This document shows, in pieces, positions 34,235-50,144 of a stretch of 64,000 nucleotides of DNA; positions within the stretch are counted from its first letter, which is position 1, and each line of letters opens with the position of its first letter. Source of the stretch: Leucobacter allii. Its GTDB lineage: Bacteria; Actinomycetota; Actinomycetes; Actinomycetales; Microbacteriaceae. The stretch spans positions 1,178,001 to 1,242,000 of the forward strand of contig NZ_CP095045.1 in the NCBI RefSeq assembly GCF_022919155.1. The letters run 5' to 3'. A program made the position numbers and the translations under genes. The notes under the pieces were generated by a model. It searched no databases and was not told the origin of the DNA. It worked only from the letters and a program-made list of their open reading frames with translations.

Positions 34235-35769
34235 ATGTCTGAGACCGCCAGCCCCCAGTTCTCCACAGCCACCGGCAGCGACGTTCGCGTGCGCTTCTGC
34301 CCCTCGCCGACGGGCACCCCGCACGTCGGCATGGTGCGGACGGCCCTCTTCAACTGGGCGTACGCCCGGCATACCGGAGGCACCTTCGTGTTCCGCATCG
34401 AGGACACCGACGCCGCGCGCGACAGCGAGGAGAGCTACGGGCAGATCCTCGATTCCCTGCGCTGGCTCGGGCTCGATTGGGACGAGGGCATCGACGTCGG
34501 CGGCCCCCATGGGCCGTACCGCCAGTCCCAGCGCGGCGAGATCTACCAGGACGTGATCGCGCGGCTCCGCGCGGCAGGCTACCTGTACGAGAGCTACTCG
34601 AGCGCCGAGGAGATCGACGCGCGCAACCTCGCGGCCGGCCGCCCCAAGCAGCTCGGCTACGACAACTTCGACCGCGGCCTCACCGAGGAGCAGCGCGCGG
34701 CGTTCCGCGCCGAGGGCCGCGAGCCCGCGCTGCGCTTCCGGGTCCCCGACGCGGATCTCTCCTTCACCGATCTCGTGCGCGGGGACATCACCTTCCCCGC
34801 GGGCTCGACGATCGACTTCGTCGTGGTCCGCCCGAACGGCGCCCCGCTCTACACCCTGGTGAACCCCGTGGACGACGCGCTCATGGGCATCACCCACGTG
34901 CTGCGCGGCGAGGATCTGCTCTCCTCGACGCCGCGGCAGATCGCGCTCCACCACGCCCTCGTCGAGCTCGGCATCGCCCGGGCGATCCCGCAGTTCGGGC
35001 ATCTGCCCTACGTGATGGGCGAGGGCAACAAGAAGCTCTCCAAGCGCGACCCCGAGTCGAACCTCCTGCATCACCGGTCGCGCGGCTTCATCCCCGAGGG
35101 GCTGCTCAACTACCTCTCGCTCCTCGGTTGGTCGATCGGGCCGGATCGCGACATCTTCAGCAGCGCGGAGATGGTGGCGGCCTTCGACGTCGCCGACGTC
35201 AACCCGAACCCCGCCCGCTTCGATCAGAAGAAGGCCGACGCGATCAACGCCGACCACATCAGACTCCTCTCCGAGGAGGACTTCGGCCGGCGCATCCTGC
35301 CCTACCTCATCGCGGGCGGCGCGCTCCCGGTCGAACCGAGCGCGCCGCAGCTCGACGTCGTCCGGCGCGCCGTCCCCTCGTGCAGAGCCGCGTCACCGTG
35401 CTCTCCGAGGTCGTGGGCATGATGGGCTTCCTCTTCACGACCGCCGACGCGCTCGTCGTGGAGGAGGATGCGCTGCGGTCGTTGAAAGCGGACGCGCCGC
35501 AGGTGCTCGCCGCCGGAATCCAGGCGCTCGAGCCGATCCCGGAGGCCGAGTGGGCCACCGAGCCGATCCAGCAGGCGCTCCAGGGTGCGCTCATCGACGG
35601 GCTCGGGCTGAAGCCCCGCGTCGCGTTCGGAGCGCTGCGCGTCGCCGCCTCGGGGCGTCGCGTCTCGCCCCCGCTCTTCGAGTCCTTCGAGCTGCTCGGC
35701 AAGGCGGAGACCCTGGCGCGGCTGCGGAGCCTCGCCGCCCGGCTCGAAGATCCGGCCGGCGCGGCGTAG
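34235..35769 (+). CDS. gltX: glutamate-tRNA ligase, with an apparent single-base frameshift
   Basis: Class I synthetase charging tRNA-Glu (and tRNA-Gln in organisms with GatCAB). The first part carries [10 protein letters not shown] (HIGH-type) and Lys-Leu-Ser-Lys-Arg (KMSKS-type) motifs, but that frame ends at 35422 after an unrelated tail. The C-terminal anticodon-binding domain continues in another frame from about 35377 ([11 protein letters not shown]) to 35769. Restoring one base within about 35371-35378, around the run of four C, gives a normal protein of about 511 residues. The gene should be essential, so a sequencing error is the simplest cause; a recent mutation with a second gltX elsewhere is the alternative. 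Confidence 0.88.
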
Positions 35770-35771
35770 CG

Positions 35772-36764
35772 ATGGCGGCGGAGGATCGGACGGCGCCCGT
35801 CGGCGTCGCCATCATCGGCGGCGGACCGGCCGGGCTCTCGGCGGGCCTGCAGCTCGTGCGCGCGAACCGGCGCATCGCGATCCTCGACAGCAATCGACCG
35901 CGGCACTCCGCGACGCTCCGCTCGCACGGCTTCCTCACGCGGGACGGTATCTCGCCGCTCGAGCTGCGCCGCCTCGGGCGCGAGGAGTTCGAAGCGTACC
36001 CGAGCGCGATCACCGCGCAGGCGGTGGTCCGCGAGGTGCTGCCGCTCGCTGCGGAGGAGGCGCTCGCCGTCGGCTTCCCCGACGGCATCGGCTTCCGAGT
36101 GCGTGCGACGGGGATCCGCGGCGCCGCCGACGAGACCTTCGTCGCGCGCCGCGTCCTCCTCGCCGCGGGGCTCACGGAGGAGTTGCCTGCGCTCCCCATG
36201 ATTCGCGCGTACTACGGGACCGCTCTGCACAGCTGCGTCGAGTGCGATGGCTTCGAGAAGAGCGATGAGCCGCTCGCGCTCATCGGGGAGACGACCGATG
36301 TCTTCTCGCGGGCCCTGCTCATCAGCCGGTTCAGCTCGGATCTCATCGTGTTCACGAACGGGGCCGACACGATCCGGGCCGAGCAGGAGGCGCAGCTCGC
36401 GGGCATCGGCGTCCGCGTGGAGCGACGCGCGATCGACGACATCGTGGGCGAGAAGGCAGAGATGACGGGGGTCCGCCTCGCCGACGGCGAGGTGATTCCC
36501 CGGGTCGGGGGCTTCGTGCGACCCCGTTGGCACGCACCCGTCGAATTCCTCGGCGAGCTGCCCATCGCGCGCGACGCCTGGGGGCTCGTCTCCGTCGACG
36601 CGCGCGGCGAGAGCTCGATCCGCGGCGTGTACGCCGTCGGCGACATCGTCCCTCCCGGCCCGCAGCAGCTCATCATCGCGGCGGGCAACGGCGCGCGCGT
36701 GGCGGCCAAGCTCAACCTCGACATGATTCGAGGCGCGCTCGGCGTGGGGCGCGTCGACGACTGA
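35772..36764 (+). CDS. NAD(P)/FAD-dependent oxidoreductase, thioredoxin-reductase-like
   Basis: A 330-residue two-dinucleotide-fold flavoprotein. The FAD motif Gly-Gly-Gly-Pro-Ala-Gly-Leu-Ser-Ala-Gly lies near residue 17 and the second FAD motif Val-Tyr-Ala-Val-Gly-Asp-Ile near 293. A Cys-Val-Glu-Cys pair near residue 156 occupies the place of the CATC redox motif in thioredoxin reductase. The Ser-Asn-Arg-Pro-Arg-His segment near the N terminus is like YumC/TrxR-like proteins. It starts 2 nt after the gltX stop, so it is probably cotranscribed with it. Disulfide or other small-molecule reduction is likely; partner unknown. Confidence 0.85.
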   Translation: MAAEDRTAPVGVAIIGGGPAGLSAGLQLVRANRRIAILDSNRPRHSATLRSHGFLTRDGISPLELRRLGREEFEAYPSAITAQAVVREVLPLAAEEALAVGFPDGIGFRVRATGIRGAADETFVARRVLLAAGLTEELPALPMIRAYYGTALHSCVECDGFEKSDEPLALIGETTDVFSRALLISRFSSDLIVFTNGADTIRAEQEAQLAGIGVRVERRAIDDIVGEKAEMTGVRLADGEVIPRVGGFVRPRWHAPVEFLGELPIARDAWGLVSVDARGESSIRGVYAVGDIVPPGPQQLIIAAGNGARVAAKLNLDMIRGALGVGRVDD

Positions 36765-36765
36765 A

Positions 36766-36780
36766 CCGGGCCGAGCCCGG
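36766..36780. terminator. short hairpin between convergent genes
   Basis: CCGGGC-CGA-GCCCGG lies in the 24-nt gap between the flavoprotein gene and tgt. Confidence 0.55.
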
Positions 36781-36788
36781 GACGCCGC

Positions 36789-43714
<6,926 letters not shown>

Positions 43715-43854
43715 TTCACCCCCTCCGCTTTGTGTGTGGGTGGGTGCATGGGTTTTTTCTAACGATGTTCGCGTTCACTTTGTGGTTCCCAACGGACGGC
43801 CACACCAACCCCTCGTGCTCGTGTGTGGGGGTGGGTGGTTGATATGTTGATAGC

Positions 43855-43972
43855 GTTACGGTGGTTATAGCGTCAGGGAAACGCCCGGTCACATTCCGAA
43901 CCCGGAAGCTAAGGCTGACAGCGCCGATGGTACTGCGAGGGGGACCTCGTGGGAGAGTAGGACACCGCCGGA
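43855..43972 (+). rRNA. 5S ribosomal RNA
   Basis: About 118 nt with the GTTACGGTGG 5' strand pairing to CCGCCGGAC at the 3' end, and the internal AAACGCCCGGTCACATTCCG, GGTACTGCGAGG and GGGAGAGTAGG blocks. It follows 23S by 140 nt. Confidence 0.95.
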
Positions 43973-43983
43973 CACCCTTGTGT

Positions 43984-44047
43984 GGGGGGTGTCGTGTTCT
44001 GGTCCGACAAGAGTGTCGGGTCGGGACACGACACCCCCCTTTTTTTT
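43984..44047 (+). terminator. rRNA operon terminator (compound hairpin and T-tract)
   Basis: GGGGGGTGTCGTGT (43984-43997) pairs perfectly with ACACGACACCCCCC (44026-44039); inside it CCGACA-AGAG-TGTCGG forms a second perfect stem. A run of eight T follows directly. It is the only clear T-tract terminator seen in the window. Confidence 0.92.
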
Positions 44048-44119
44048 GTGTGCTTGCACCACCGCACACACCCGACACCCGCGGGATCGCGCACCCGGAA
44101 TCGTCAGGCGGCTTTCCGG

Positions 44120-44125
44120 TAGACT
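44120..44125 (+). promoter_or_regulatory. -10 element of the Mrp antiporter operon
   Basis: TAGACT lies 45 nt before the ATG at 44171, after the rRNA terminator, giving the operon its own start. Confidence 0.45.
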
Positions 44126-44170
44126 GGGTGGAGAAATCCAAACGACGACCGAACCGGAAGTGGGCCGCCT

Positions 44171-47095
44171 ATGGGAGCGATGATGGGCGCGTTGCTCATC
44201 CTCGCTCTGGCCTCCGTGATCGCGCATCCGCTGGCCCGCCGACTCGGACGAAACGTCTTCTGGATCTTCGCCGCACTGCTGGCGCTCGTCTTCGCGGGGC
44301 TGCTCGCCCTCGCCCCCGCCGTGCTCGCGGGGGAGACGCGCGTCGAGTCCGTGGCCTGGGTGCCGCAGCTCGAGCTGAGTCTCACCTTCCGGCTCGATCC
44401 CGTCGCCCTGCTCTTCGCGCTGCTCGTCACCGGCGCCGGCGCCCTCGTGCTGCTCTACTGCACCCGCTACTTCGAGGCCGGTGAGGCCGGCGTCGAACGC
44501 TTCGCAGCGGTCTTCATGGGCTTCGCGACCTCCATGCTGGGGCTCGTCCTCGCCGACGACGTCTACCTGCTCTTCATCTTCTGGGAGGGCACGACGGTGT
44601 TCTCCTTCCTCCTCATCGGTCATGTCACCCGTCTGCGCACCTCGACGGCGGCGGCGCTGCAGGCGCTCATGGTGACGACCCTCGGCGGCCTCGCGATGCT
44701 CGTCGGGCTCGTGCTGCTCGCGCAGTCCGCGGGCAGCTCCCTGCTCTCCGACATCGTCGCCTCGGAGCCCTCGGGCGCCGTCGGCGTCACGGCGGTCTTC
44801 CTCGTGCTCGTCGGGGCGCTCTCGAAGTCCGCGATCTTCCCGTTCCACTTCTGGCTGCCGGGCGCCATGGCGGCGCCGACCCCCGTCAGCGCGTATCTGC
44901 ACGCCGCCGCCATGGTGAAGGCGGGGATCTACCTCATCGCGCGCATCACTCCGGCGTTCGGGGATGTCCCCGGCTACCGCGAGACGCTCGTCGTCCTCGG
45001 CGCGATCACGATGCTCAACGGCGGGATCCGCGCGCTGCGCCAGTTCGACATCAAGCTCATCGTCGCCCACGGCACCGTGAGCCAGCTCGGCCTGCTCGTC
45101 ATGGTCTTCGGCGTCGGCGATCCGCGAGCCAGCTTCGCCGGGTTCGCCCTGCTCTTCGCGCACGCGCTCGCGAAGGCGCCGCTCTTCCTCGGCGTGGGGA
45201 TCATCGACCACTCCACGGGGACCCGTGACCTGCGCAAGCTCAGCGGCCTCGGCCGTCGCATGCCCGTGCTCGCCTGGGTGACGGTGCTCGCCGCGGCCTC
45301 CATGGCCGGCCTGCCGCCGTTCTTCGGCTTCGTCGCGAAGGAGTCGATGTTCACCGAGCTCATCGAGGTCGGGCACGCCCACCCCATCGCGATCCTCGCC
45401 CTCGTCGTCGCGATCGCCGGCAGCATCCTCACCGTCGGCTACATGGGGCGCTTCCTCTGGGGCGCCTTCGCGAGCAAGCGGGGGGTCGCGGACACCGCGA
45501 TCCAGCACGCACCGGGGTGGTCGATCATCGTGGCTCCCGCGGTCTTCTCGCTGGCCGTGCTCGCGGCCGGGCTCGCCGCGCCCTGGGCGGACGGCGTGCT
45601 CCAGACGCTCGTTCCGGAGCAGTCGACCGCGGCGGGCACCGCGGCCGAGCACCTGGCGCTCTGGCACGGGGTCACCCCCGCGCTCCTGAGCTCCGTCGCC
45701 GTCCTGCTCGTCGGCGCGCTGCTCGCGAAGCTGCTCAGCCGGACCATCCTCCTGCTGCCGCCGCCGGCCGAGCGCTGGTCGGGCTCCCACGCTTACTGGG
45801 TGGTGACGCAGTTCGTCGATCTCGTGGCCGTCAAACTGACCTCCATCACCCAGCGCGGCTCGCTGCCCTTCTACCTCGCGGTGATCCTCATCGTCCTCGT
45901 CGCCGCGCTCGGCGGCAGCGTCGTCGTCGGCACGCTGCAGGGCGGCGCGCCGCTCTGGCCTGCGGACGTCGTGCTCGCGAGCTCGCCGGTGCAGCTGCCG
46001 ATCGCGATCGTGATGATCGTCGCCGCGCTCTTCTCCCTGCGCGCCCGCACCCGCTTCCAGTCGGTCGTGCTCGTCGGGGTCACGGGGTACGGCATGGCCG
46101 CGATCTTCGCGATGCACGGGGCGCCCGACCTCGCGCTCACCCAGGCACTCGTCGAGACCGTCACCCTCATCGCGTTCGTGCTCGTGATCCGTCGCCTCCC
46201 GCAGCGGATCGGCACACGGGCGACGCCGCGGAAGCGCTGGCTGCGCGCCGGCATCGGCGTCGGCGTCGGCGTCGTGATCGGTGCGCTCGCGATCATCGCC
46301 CTCGGCTCGCGGATCGCCGAGCCCATCTCGCTGCGCTTGCCCGAACTGGCCTACGCCGGCGGTCACGGCGCGAACGTGGTCAACGTCATGCTCGTCGACA
46401 TCCGCGGGTGGGACACGATGGGCGAGCTCTCCGTGATCCTCGCGGCCGCGACCGGCGTCGCCTCCCTCGTCTTCGTGAAGACGCGCGTCGATCACCGCCC
46501 CAAGCTCAGCCGCCGGGACGCGCGCGTCGCCGCGCGCGAGCAGCTGCTCCGCGTGGCCGACCCGAACGACCCCGCGCGCCGCGTGTCCTGGCTGCTCGCG
46601 GGCCGGCACCTCGATCCGGCGCGCCGCTCGATCCTGCTCGAGGTCGTCGTGCGCCTCATCTTCCACGGCCTCATCATCCTTTCCATCTACCTCCTCCTGA
46701 CCGGGCACAACAGTCCCGGCGGCGGCTTCGCCGGCGGTCTCGTGGCGGGACTCGCGCTCGTCGCGCGCTATCTCGCGGGCGGCCGGCACGAACTGGGGGC
46801 GACGGTGCCCCTCGACGCCGGCCGCATCCTCGGCACCGGTCTCGCGATCGCGGTGTCGATGGCCTTCCTGCCGATGCTGTTCGGCCAGTCGGCGCTCGCC
46901 TCCGCGTGGATCGATCTCGACCTCGGCGTCTTCGGCTCGCTGCCGCTCGTGACCTCCACGCTCTTCGACGTCGGCGTCTACCTCGTCGTGTTCGGGCTCA
47001 TCCTCGACGTGCTGCGCAGCCTCGGCGCGGAGATCGACGAGCACGAGGAGGCCGAAGTCGCGCAGTTCGAAGAGGAGGAGGTGAGCACCCGATGA
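44171..47095 (+). CDS. mrpA: Na+/H+ antiporter subunit A with fused subunit B domain (MrpAB)
   Basis: A 974-residue, very hydrophobic protein related to respiratory complex I subunits. The ion-path residues are seen in Trp-Glu-Gly-Thr-Thr-Val-Phe-Ser-Phe-Leu-Leu-Ile-Gly-His (~138) and Lys-Ser-Ala-Ile-Phe-Pro-Phe-His-Phe-Trp-Leu-Pro (~218). An Asp-Ile-Arg-Gly-Trp-Asp-Thr-Met-Gly-Glu motif (~742) is the end of the A-type part, and the C-terminal ~160 residues carry the MrpB hallmark Thr-Gly-His-Asn-Ser-Pro-Gly-Gly-Gly-Phe-Ala-Gly-Gly. It forms the main part of the multisubunit Na+/H+ exchanger in the membrane. Stop overlaps the C-subunit start. Confidence 0.94.
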   Translation: MGAMMGALLILALASVIAHPLARRLGRNVFWIFAALLALVFAGLLALAPAVLAGETRVESVAWVPQLELSLTFRLDPVALLFALLVTGAGALVLLYCTRYFEAGEAGVERFAAVFMGFATSMLGLVLADDVYLLFIFWEGTTVFSFLLIGHVTRLRTSTAAALQALMVTTLGGLAMLVGLVLLAQSAGSSLLSDIVASEPSGAVGVTAVFLVLVGALSKSAIFPFHFWLPGAMAAPTPVSAYLHAAAMVKAGIYLIARITPAFGDVPGYRETLVVLGAITMLNGGIRALRQFDIKLIVAHGTVSQLGLLVMVFGVGDPRASFAGFALLFAHALAKAPLFLGVGIIDHSTGTRDLRKLSGLGRRMPVLAWVTVLAAASMAGLPPFFGFVAKESMFTELIEVGHAHPIAILALVVAIAGSILTVGYMGRFLWGAFASKRGVADTAIQHAPGWSIIVAPAVFSLAVLAAGLAAPWADGVLQTLVPEQSTAAGTAAEHLALWHGVTPALLSSVAVLLVGALLAKLLSRTILLLPPPAERWSGSHAYWVVTQFVDLVAVKLTSITQRGSLPFYLAVILIVLVAALGGSVVVGTLQGGAPLWPADVVLASSPVQLPIAIVMIVAALFSLRARTRFQSVVLVGVTGYGMAAIFAMHGAPDLALTQALVETVTLIAFVLVIRRLPQRIGTRATPRKRWLRAGIGVGVGVVIGALAIIALGSRIAEPISLRLPELAYAGGHGANVVNVMLVDIRGWDTMGELSVILAAATGVASLVFVKTRVDHRPKLSRRDARVAAREQLLRVADPNDPARRVSWLLAGRHLDPARRSILLEVVVRLIFHGLIILSIYLLLTGHNSPGGGFAGGLVAGLALVARYLAGGRHELGATVPLDAGRILGTGLAIAVSMAFLPMLFGQSALASAWIDLDLGVFGSLPLVTSTLFDVGVYLVVFGLILDVLRSLGAEIDEHEEAEVAQFEEEEVSTR

Positions 47096-47559
47096 CGATG
47101 CCGCTCGTCCTGGTCGCCGTGATGGTGGTGCTCTACGCCTGCGGCGTCTACCTCATGCTCGACCGCTCGCTCACCCGGCTGCTGCTCGGCTTCCTCCTCG
47201 TGGGCAACGCGACGAACCTGCTCATCTTCCTGATGTCTGGCTCCTTCGGCGAGGCCCCCATCTCCGACGGGGCGCGCGCCGAGGAGATGAGCGACCCGCT
47301 GCCGCAGGCCTTCATCCTCACCGCGATCGTCATCACCTTCGGCGTCAGCGCATTCCTGCTCGCCCTCATCTACCGCTCCTGGCGCCTCGCCCACGATCAC
47401 GACGACCGGGTCGAGGACGACGAGGCCGATCTCGAGATCGCGACCGCGGAGGCGCTGGCCGCCGACGAGGTCACGGACGAGGACCTCGCGGAGACGCAGG
47501 AGTACGACGATGCGGACGTCCCGGCGGACGCCGCGCCGGGCGGGGAGGGGCAGCGATGA
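47092..47559 (+). CDS. mrpC: Na+/H+ antiporter subunit C
   Basis: A 155-residue NuoK-like subunit with three helices (about residues 3-22, 28-49 and 73-95) and the Asn-Ala-Thr-Asn-Leu-Leu-Ile-Phe motif. The last ~55 residues form an Asp/Glu-rich soluble tail, longer than in most MrpC. ATGA overlap with subunit A and with subunit D. Confidence 0.92.
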   Translation: MTMPLVLVAVMVVLYACGVYLMLDRSLTRLLLGFLLVGNATNLLIFLMSGSFGEAPISDGARAEEMSDPLPQAFILTAIVITFGVSAFLLALIYRSWRLAHDHDDRVEDDEADLEIATAEALAADEVTDEDLAETQEYDDADVPADAAPGGEGQR

Positions 47560-49262
47560 TCCCGCTCGTCCCGCTCGCCGTGCTCATCCCGCTCGCGGGC
47601 GCCGCCCTCGCCCTCGCCGTGCCCGGGCACCGCCGTCTCCAGCAGGGCATCACGCTCGTCGCGCTCAGCGCCGTGGTCGCGCTGAGCGGCTTCCTCATGT
47701 GGGCGGTCGACGCGCACGGCACCCTCGTGATGGAGGTCGGGGGCTGGGCGGCGCCGTTCGGCATCGCGCTCGTCGTCGACCGGGTCTCGGCGCTCATGCT
47801 CGTCGTCTCCTCCGTCGTGCTGCTCGGGGTCTTCCTCTTCTCCATCGGCCAGGGGCTCGCCGACGGCGACGAGGACACGCCGGTCTCCATCTACTACCCG
47901 ACGTACCTCGTGCTCGGCGCCGGCGTCTTCAACGCGTTCATCGCCGGAGACCTCTTCAACCTCTACGTCGGCTTCGAGATCCTGCTCGTCTCGAGCTACG
48001 TGCTCATCACCCTCGGCGGCACCGCCCAGCGCATCCGCGCGGGGGTCACCTACGTCATCGTGTCGCTCGTCTCCTCCGTGCTCTTCCTGGCGGCCATCGC
48101 GCTCATCTACGGAGCCACCGGCACCGTCAACATGGCCCAGCTCACGCTCCGGATCGCCGAGCTGCCGAGCGAGGTGCAGCTGCTGCTGAACCTCGCGCTG
48201 CTCATCGCGTTCGGCATCAAGGCCGCCGTCTTCCCGCTCGCGTTCTGGCTCCCCGATTCGTACCCCACCGCGCCCGCTCCGGTCACGGCGGTCTTCGCCG
48301 GCCTGCTCACGAAGGTCGGCGTCTACGCGATCATCCGCAGCCAGACCCAGCTCTTCCCGCAGTCCAGCGTCGACCAGCTGCTGCTCGTTATCGCCGGACT
48401 CACGCTGCTCGTGGGGATCCTCGGCGCGGTGTCGCAGCTCGACATCAAGCGGCTGCTCTCCTTCACGCTCATCAGCCATATCGGCTACATGATCTTCGGC
48501 ATCGGCATGGCGAACGCTGCGGGCTTCGCCGCGACGATCTACTACATCGCCCACCACATCATCGTGCAGACGACGCTCTTCCTCGCGGTCGGCCTCATCG
48601 AGCGGCAGGGCGGCACGACGTCGATCTCGGGGCTCGGCGGGCTCATGCGCACGGCCCCCGTCATCGCGATCCTGTTCTTCATCCCGATGCTGAACCTCGG
48701 CGGCATCCCGCCGTTCTCGGGCTTCATCGGGAAGCTCGGGCTCTTCACGGTCGCGGCCGAGCTCGCCACCCCCGCGGCGTACTGGCTGATGGGGATCGGT
48801 GCGCTCGTCTCGCTGCTCACCCTGTACGCGCTCGCCCGCGCCTGGGTGCTCGCCTTCTGGCGCTCCCCGAAGCGCGCGGAGGCGAAGATCGAGGCGAAGG
48901 CCGAGGCCCCCGCCGCGAAGCCCGCGACGACCGAGGCGCTCATGCTGCGCGACCGGGAGCAGGCGCTCTTCGAGCGGCTCCAGGACGCGCCCGATGCGCT
49001 GCCCCAGGCGGAGCAGAAGGAGATCCCCAGGCTCATGTTCGGCGCGACCTGCGGCATGGTCGTCGTGAGCGTCGCGCTCACGGTGTTCGCCGGACCGCTC
49101 TACGCCTTCGCCACGCGGGCGGGGGAGGAGCTCGCCGAGCCGGGGAGGACCGTGGAGCTCGTGCTCGGCGACCACGGCGACGGCGGATCGCCGGGGGGCG
49201 GCAGCGGGGACACCGTGCCCGAGGTCGCCGTGCTGGACGAGGAGGGGGGCGCGCATGGGTGA
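47556..49262 (+). CDS. mrpD: Na+/H+ antiporter subunit D
   Basis: A 568-residue antiporter-like subunit of the NuoL/M/N class. The key Lys is in Ile-Lys-Ala-Ala-Val-Phe-Pro-Leu-Ala-Phe-Trp-Leu-Pro (~223), and the Glu in Gly-Phe-Glu-Ile-Leu-Leu-Val-Ser-Ser-Tyr (~140). A Lys/Glu/Ala-rich insertion near residues 440-475 and a Gly-rich C terminus are unusual extensions. Its stop overlaps the start of subunit E. Confidence 0.94.
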   Translation: MIPLVPLAVLIPLAGAALALAVPGHRRLQQGITLVALSAVVALSGFLMWAVDAHGTLVMEVGGWAAPFGIALVVDRVSALMLVVSSVVLLGVFLFSIGQGLADGDEDTPVSIYYPTYLVLGAGVFNAFIAGDLFNLYVGFEILLVSSYVLITLGGTAQRIRAGVTYVIVSLVSSVLFLAAIALIYGATGTVNMAQLTLRIAELPSEVQLLLNLALLIAFGIKAAVFPLAFWLPDSYPTAPAPVTAVFAGLLTKVGVYAIIRSQTQLFPQSSVDQLLLVIAGLTLLVGILGAVSQLDIKRLLSFTLISHIGYMIFGIGMANAAGFAATIYYIAHHIIVQTTLFLAVGLIERQGGTTSISGLGGLMRTAPVIAILFFIPMLNLGGIPPFSGFIGKLGLFTVAAELATPAAYWLMGIGALVSLLTLYALARAWVLAFWRSPKRAEAKIEAKAEAPAAKPATTEALMLRDREQALFERLQDAPDALPQAEQKEIPRLMFGATCGMVVVSVALTVFAGPLYAFATRAGEELAEPGRTVELVLGDHGDGGSPGGGSGDTVPEVAVLDEEGGAHG

Positions 49263-49836
49263 GGCGAGGATGGCCGGACGCCGCGCCGCACGACGGCTCG
49301 AGATCGGCGTGCGGCTGTACGAGCTGCCCCTGCTGTTCGGGCTCGTCGTGCTGTGGATGATGCTCTGGCAGGAGGTCTCGCCGCTCTCGGCGGTGAGCGG
49401 CTTCGTCGTCGCCTTCTTCGTGATGCGGCTCTTCTACCTGCCGCCCGTGGCGCTCGCCGGCCGGTTCAACGCGTGGTGGGCGCTGCGCTATCTCGGCTAC
49501 TTCTTCTGGCACCTGGCTCGGGCTTCCTGGGAGGTCGCGTGGCTCGCGGTGCGGCCGGGGCCGCCGCCCGCGACGTCGATCATCGCGGTCCGTCTGACGA
49601 CGCGCTCCGACTTCATCCTCACCATGGTCGGGCTGACGAACTCGCTGATCCCCGGCTCCCTCGTCGCCGAGGTGGACCGCTTCGAGTCGACGCTCTACCT
49701 GCACGTGCTCAACACCCCGACGCAGCGCGAGCTCACGAAGATGCGCCGCGAGGTGCGCACGATCGAGCGGCTGCTCGTGTACGCGGTCGGGTCGAAGGCC
49801 GAGATGCAGGCCGTGAACGCGAGGAGGACGGCATGA
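49255..49836 (+). CDS. mrpE: Na+/H+ antiporter subunit E
   Basis: A 193-residue MnhE subunit: two or three N-terminal helices (about 20-65, 80-105) and a soluble C-terminal half with Leu-Thr-Asn-Ser-Leu-Ile-Pro-Gly-Ser-Leu (~127), typical of the family. ATG 49255 overlaps the end of subunit D by 8 nt; another ATG 15 nt on is possible. Confidence 0.91.
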   Translation: MGEARMAGRRAARRLEIGVRLYELPLLFGLVVLWMMLWQEVSPLSAVSGFVVAFFVMRLFYLPPVALAGRFNAWWALRYLGYFFWHLARASWEVAWLAVRPGPPPATSIIAVRLTTRSDFILTMVGLTNSLIPGSLVAEVDRFESTLYLHVLNTPTQRELTKMRREVRTIERLLVYAVGSKAEMQAVNARRTA

Positions 49837-50144
49837 CCACCTTCACCACGATCCTGCTCGTCGCCACCGGCGTCGGGCTCACCGCGACCGCGCTCGCCTC
49901 CCTCGTGCGGATCGTGCGCGGTCCGACGATCCTCGACCGCATGATCGCCTCGGACGTCCTGCTCACGACGCTCATGCTGGCCGTGGGGGCGGACATGGTG
50001 GTCCGCGGGCACACGGACACCATTCCGCTGATGACCGTGATCGGGGCGACGGCGACGCTCGCGACCATCGTGGTCGCGCGCTTCGTGAAGCGCCGCGCGG
50101 CGCACCAGCCGCAGCAGCCGAGCACGGGGGTGGGACATGTCTGA
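49833..50144 (+). CDS. mrpF: Na+/H+ antiporter subunit F
   Basis: A 103-residue subunit with three helices and the family motif Arg-Gly-Pro-Thr-Ile-Leu-Asp-Arg-Met-Ile-Ala near residue 29. ATGA overlap with subunit E; GAGGAGGA precedes the start. Confidence 0.92.
   Translation: MTTFTTILLVATGVGLTATALASLVRIVRGPTILDRMIASDVLLTTLMLAVGADMVVRGHTDTIPLMTVIGATATLATIVVARFVKRRAAHQPQQPSTGVGHV

Noticed and set aside
43889..47044. Very long minus-strand open frame (about 1050 codons) opposite the Mrp subunit A gene
   Set aside because: Its translation is Arg/Glu/His/Asp-rich without any domain, it mirrors codon bias of the real plus-strand gene, and the opposite frame has a clear membrane protein.
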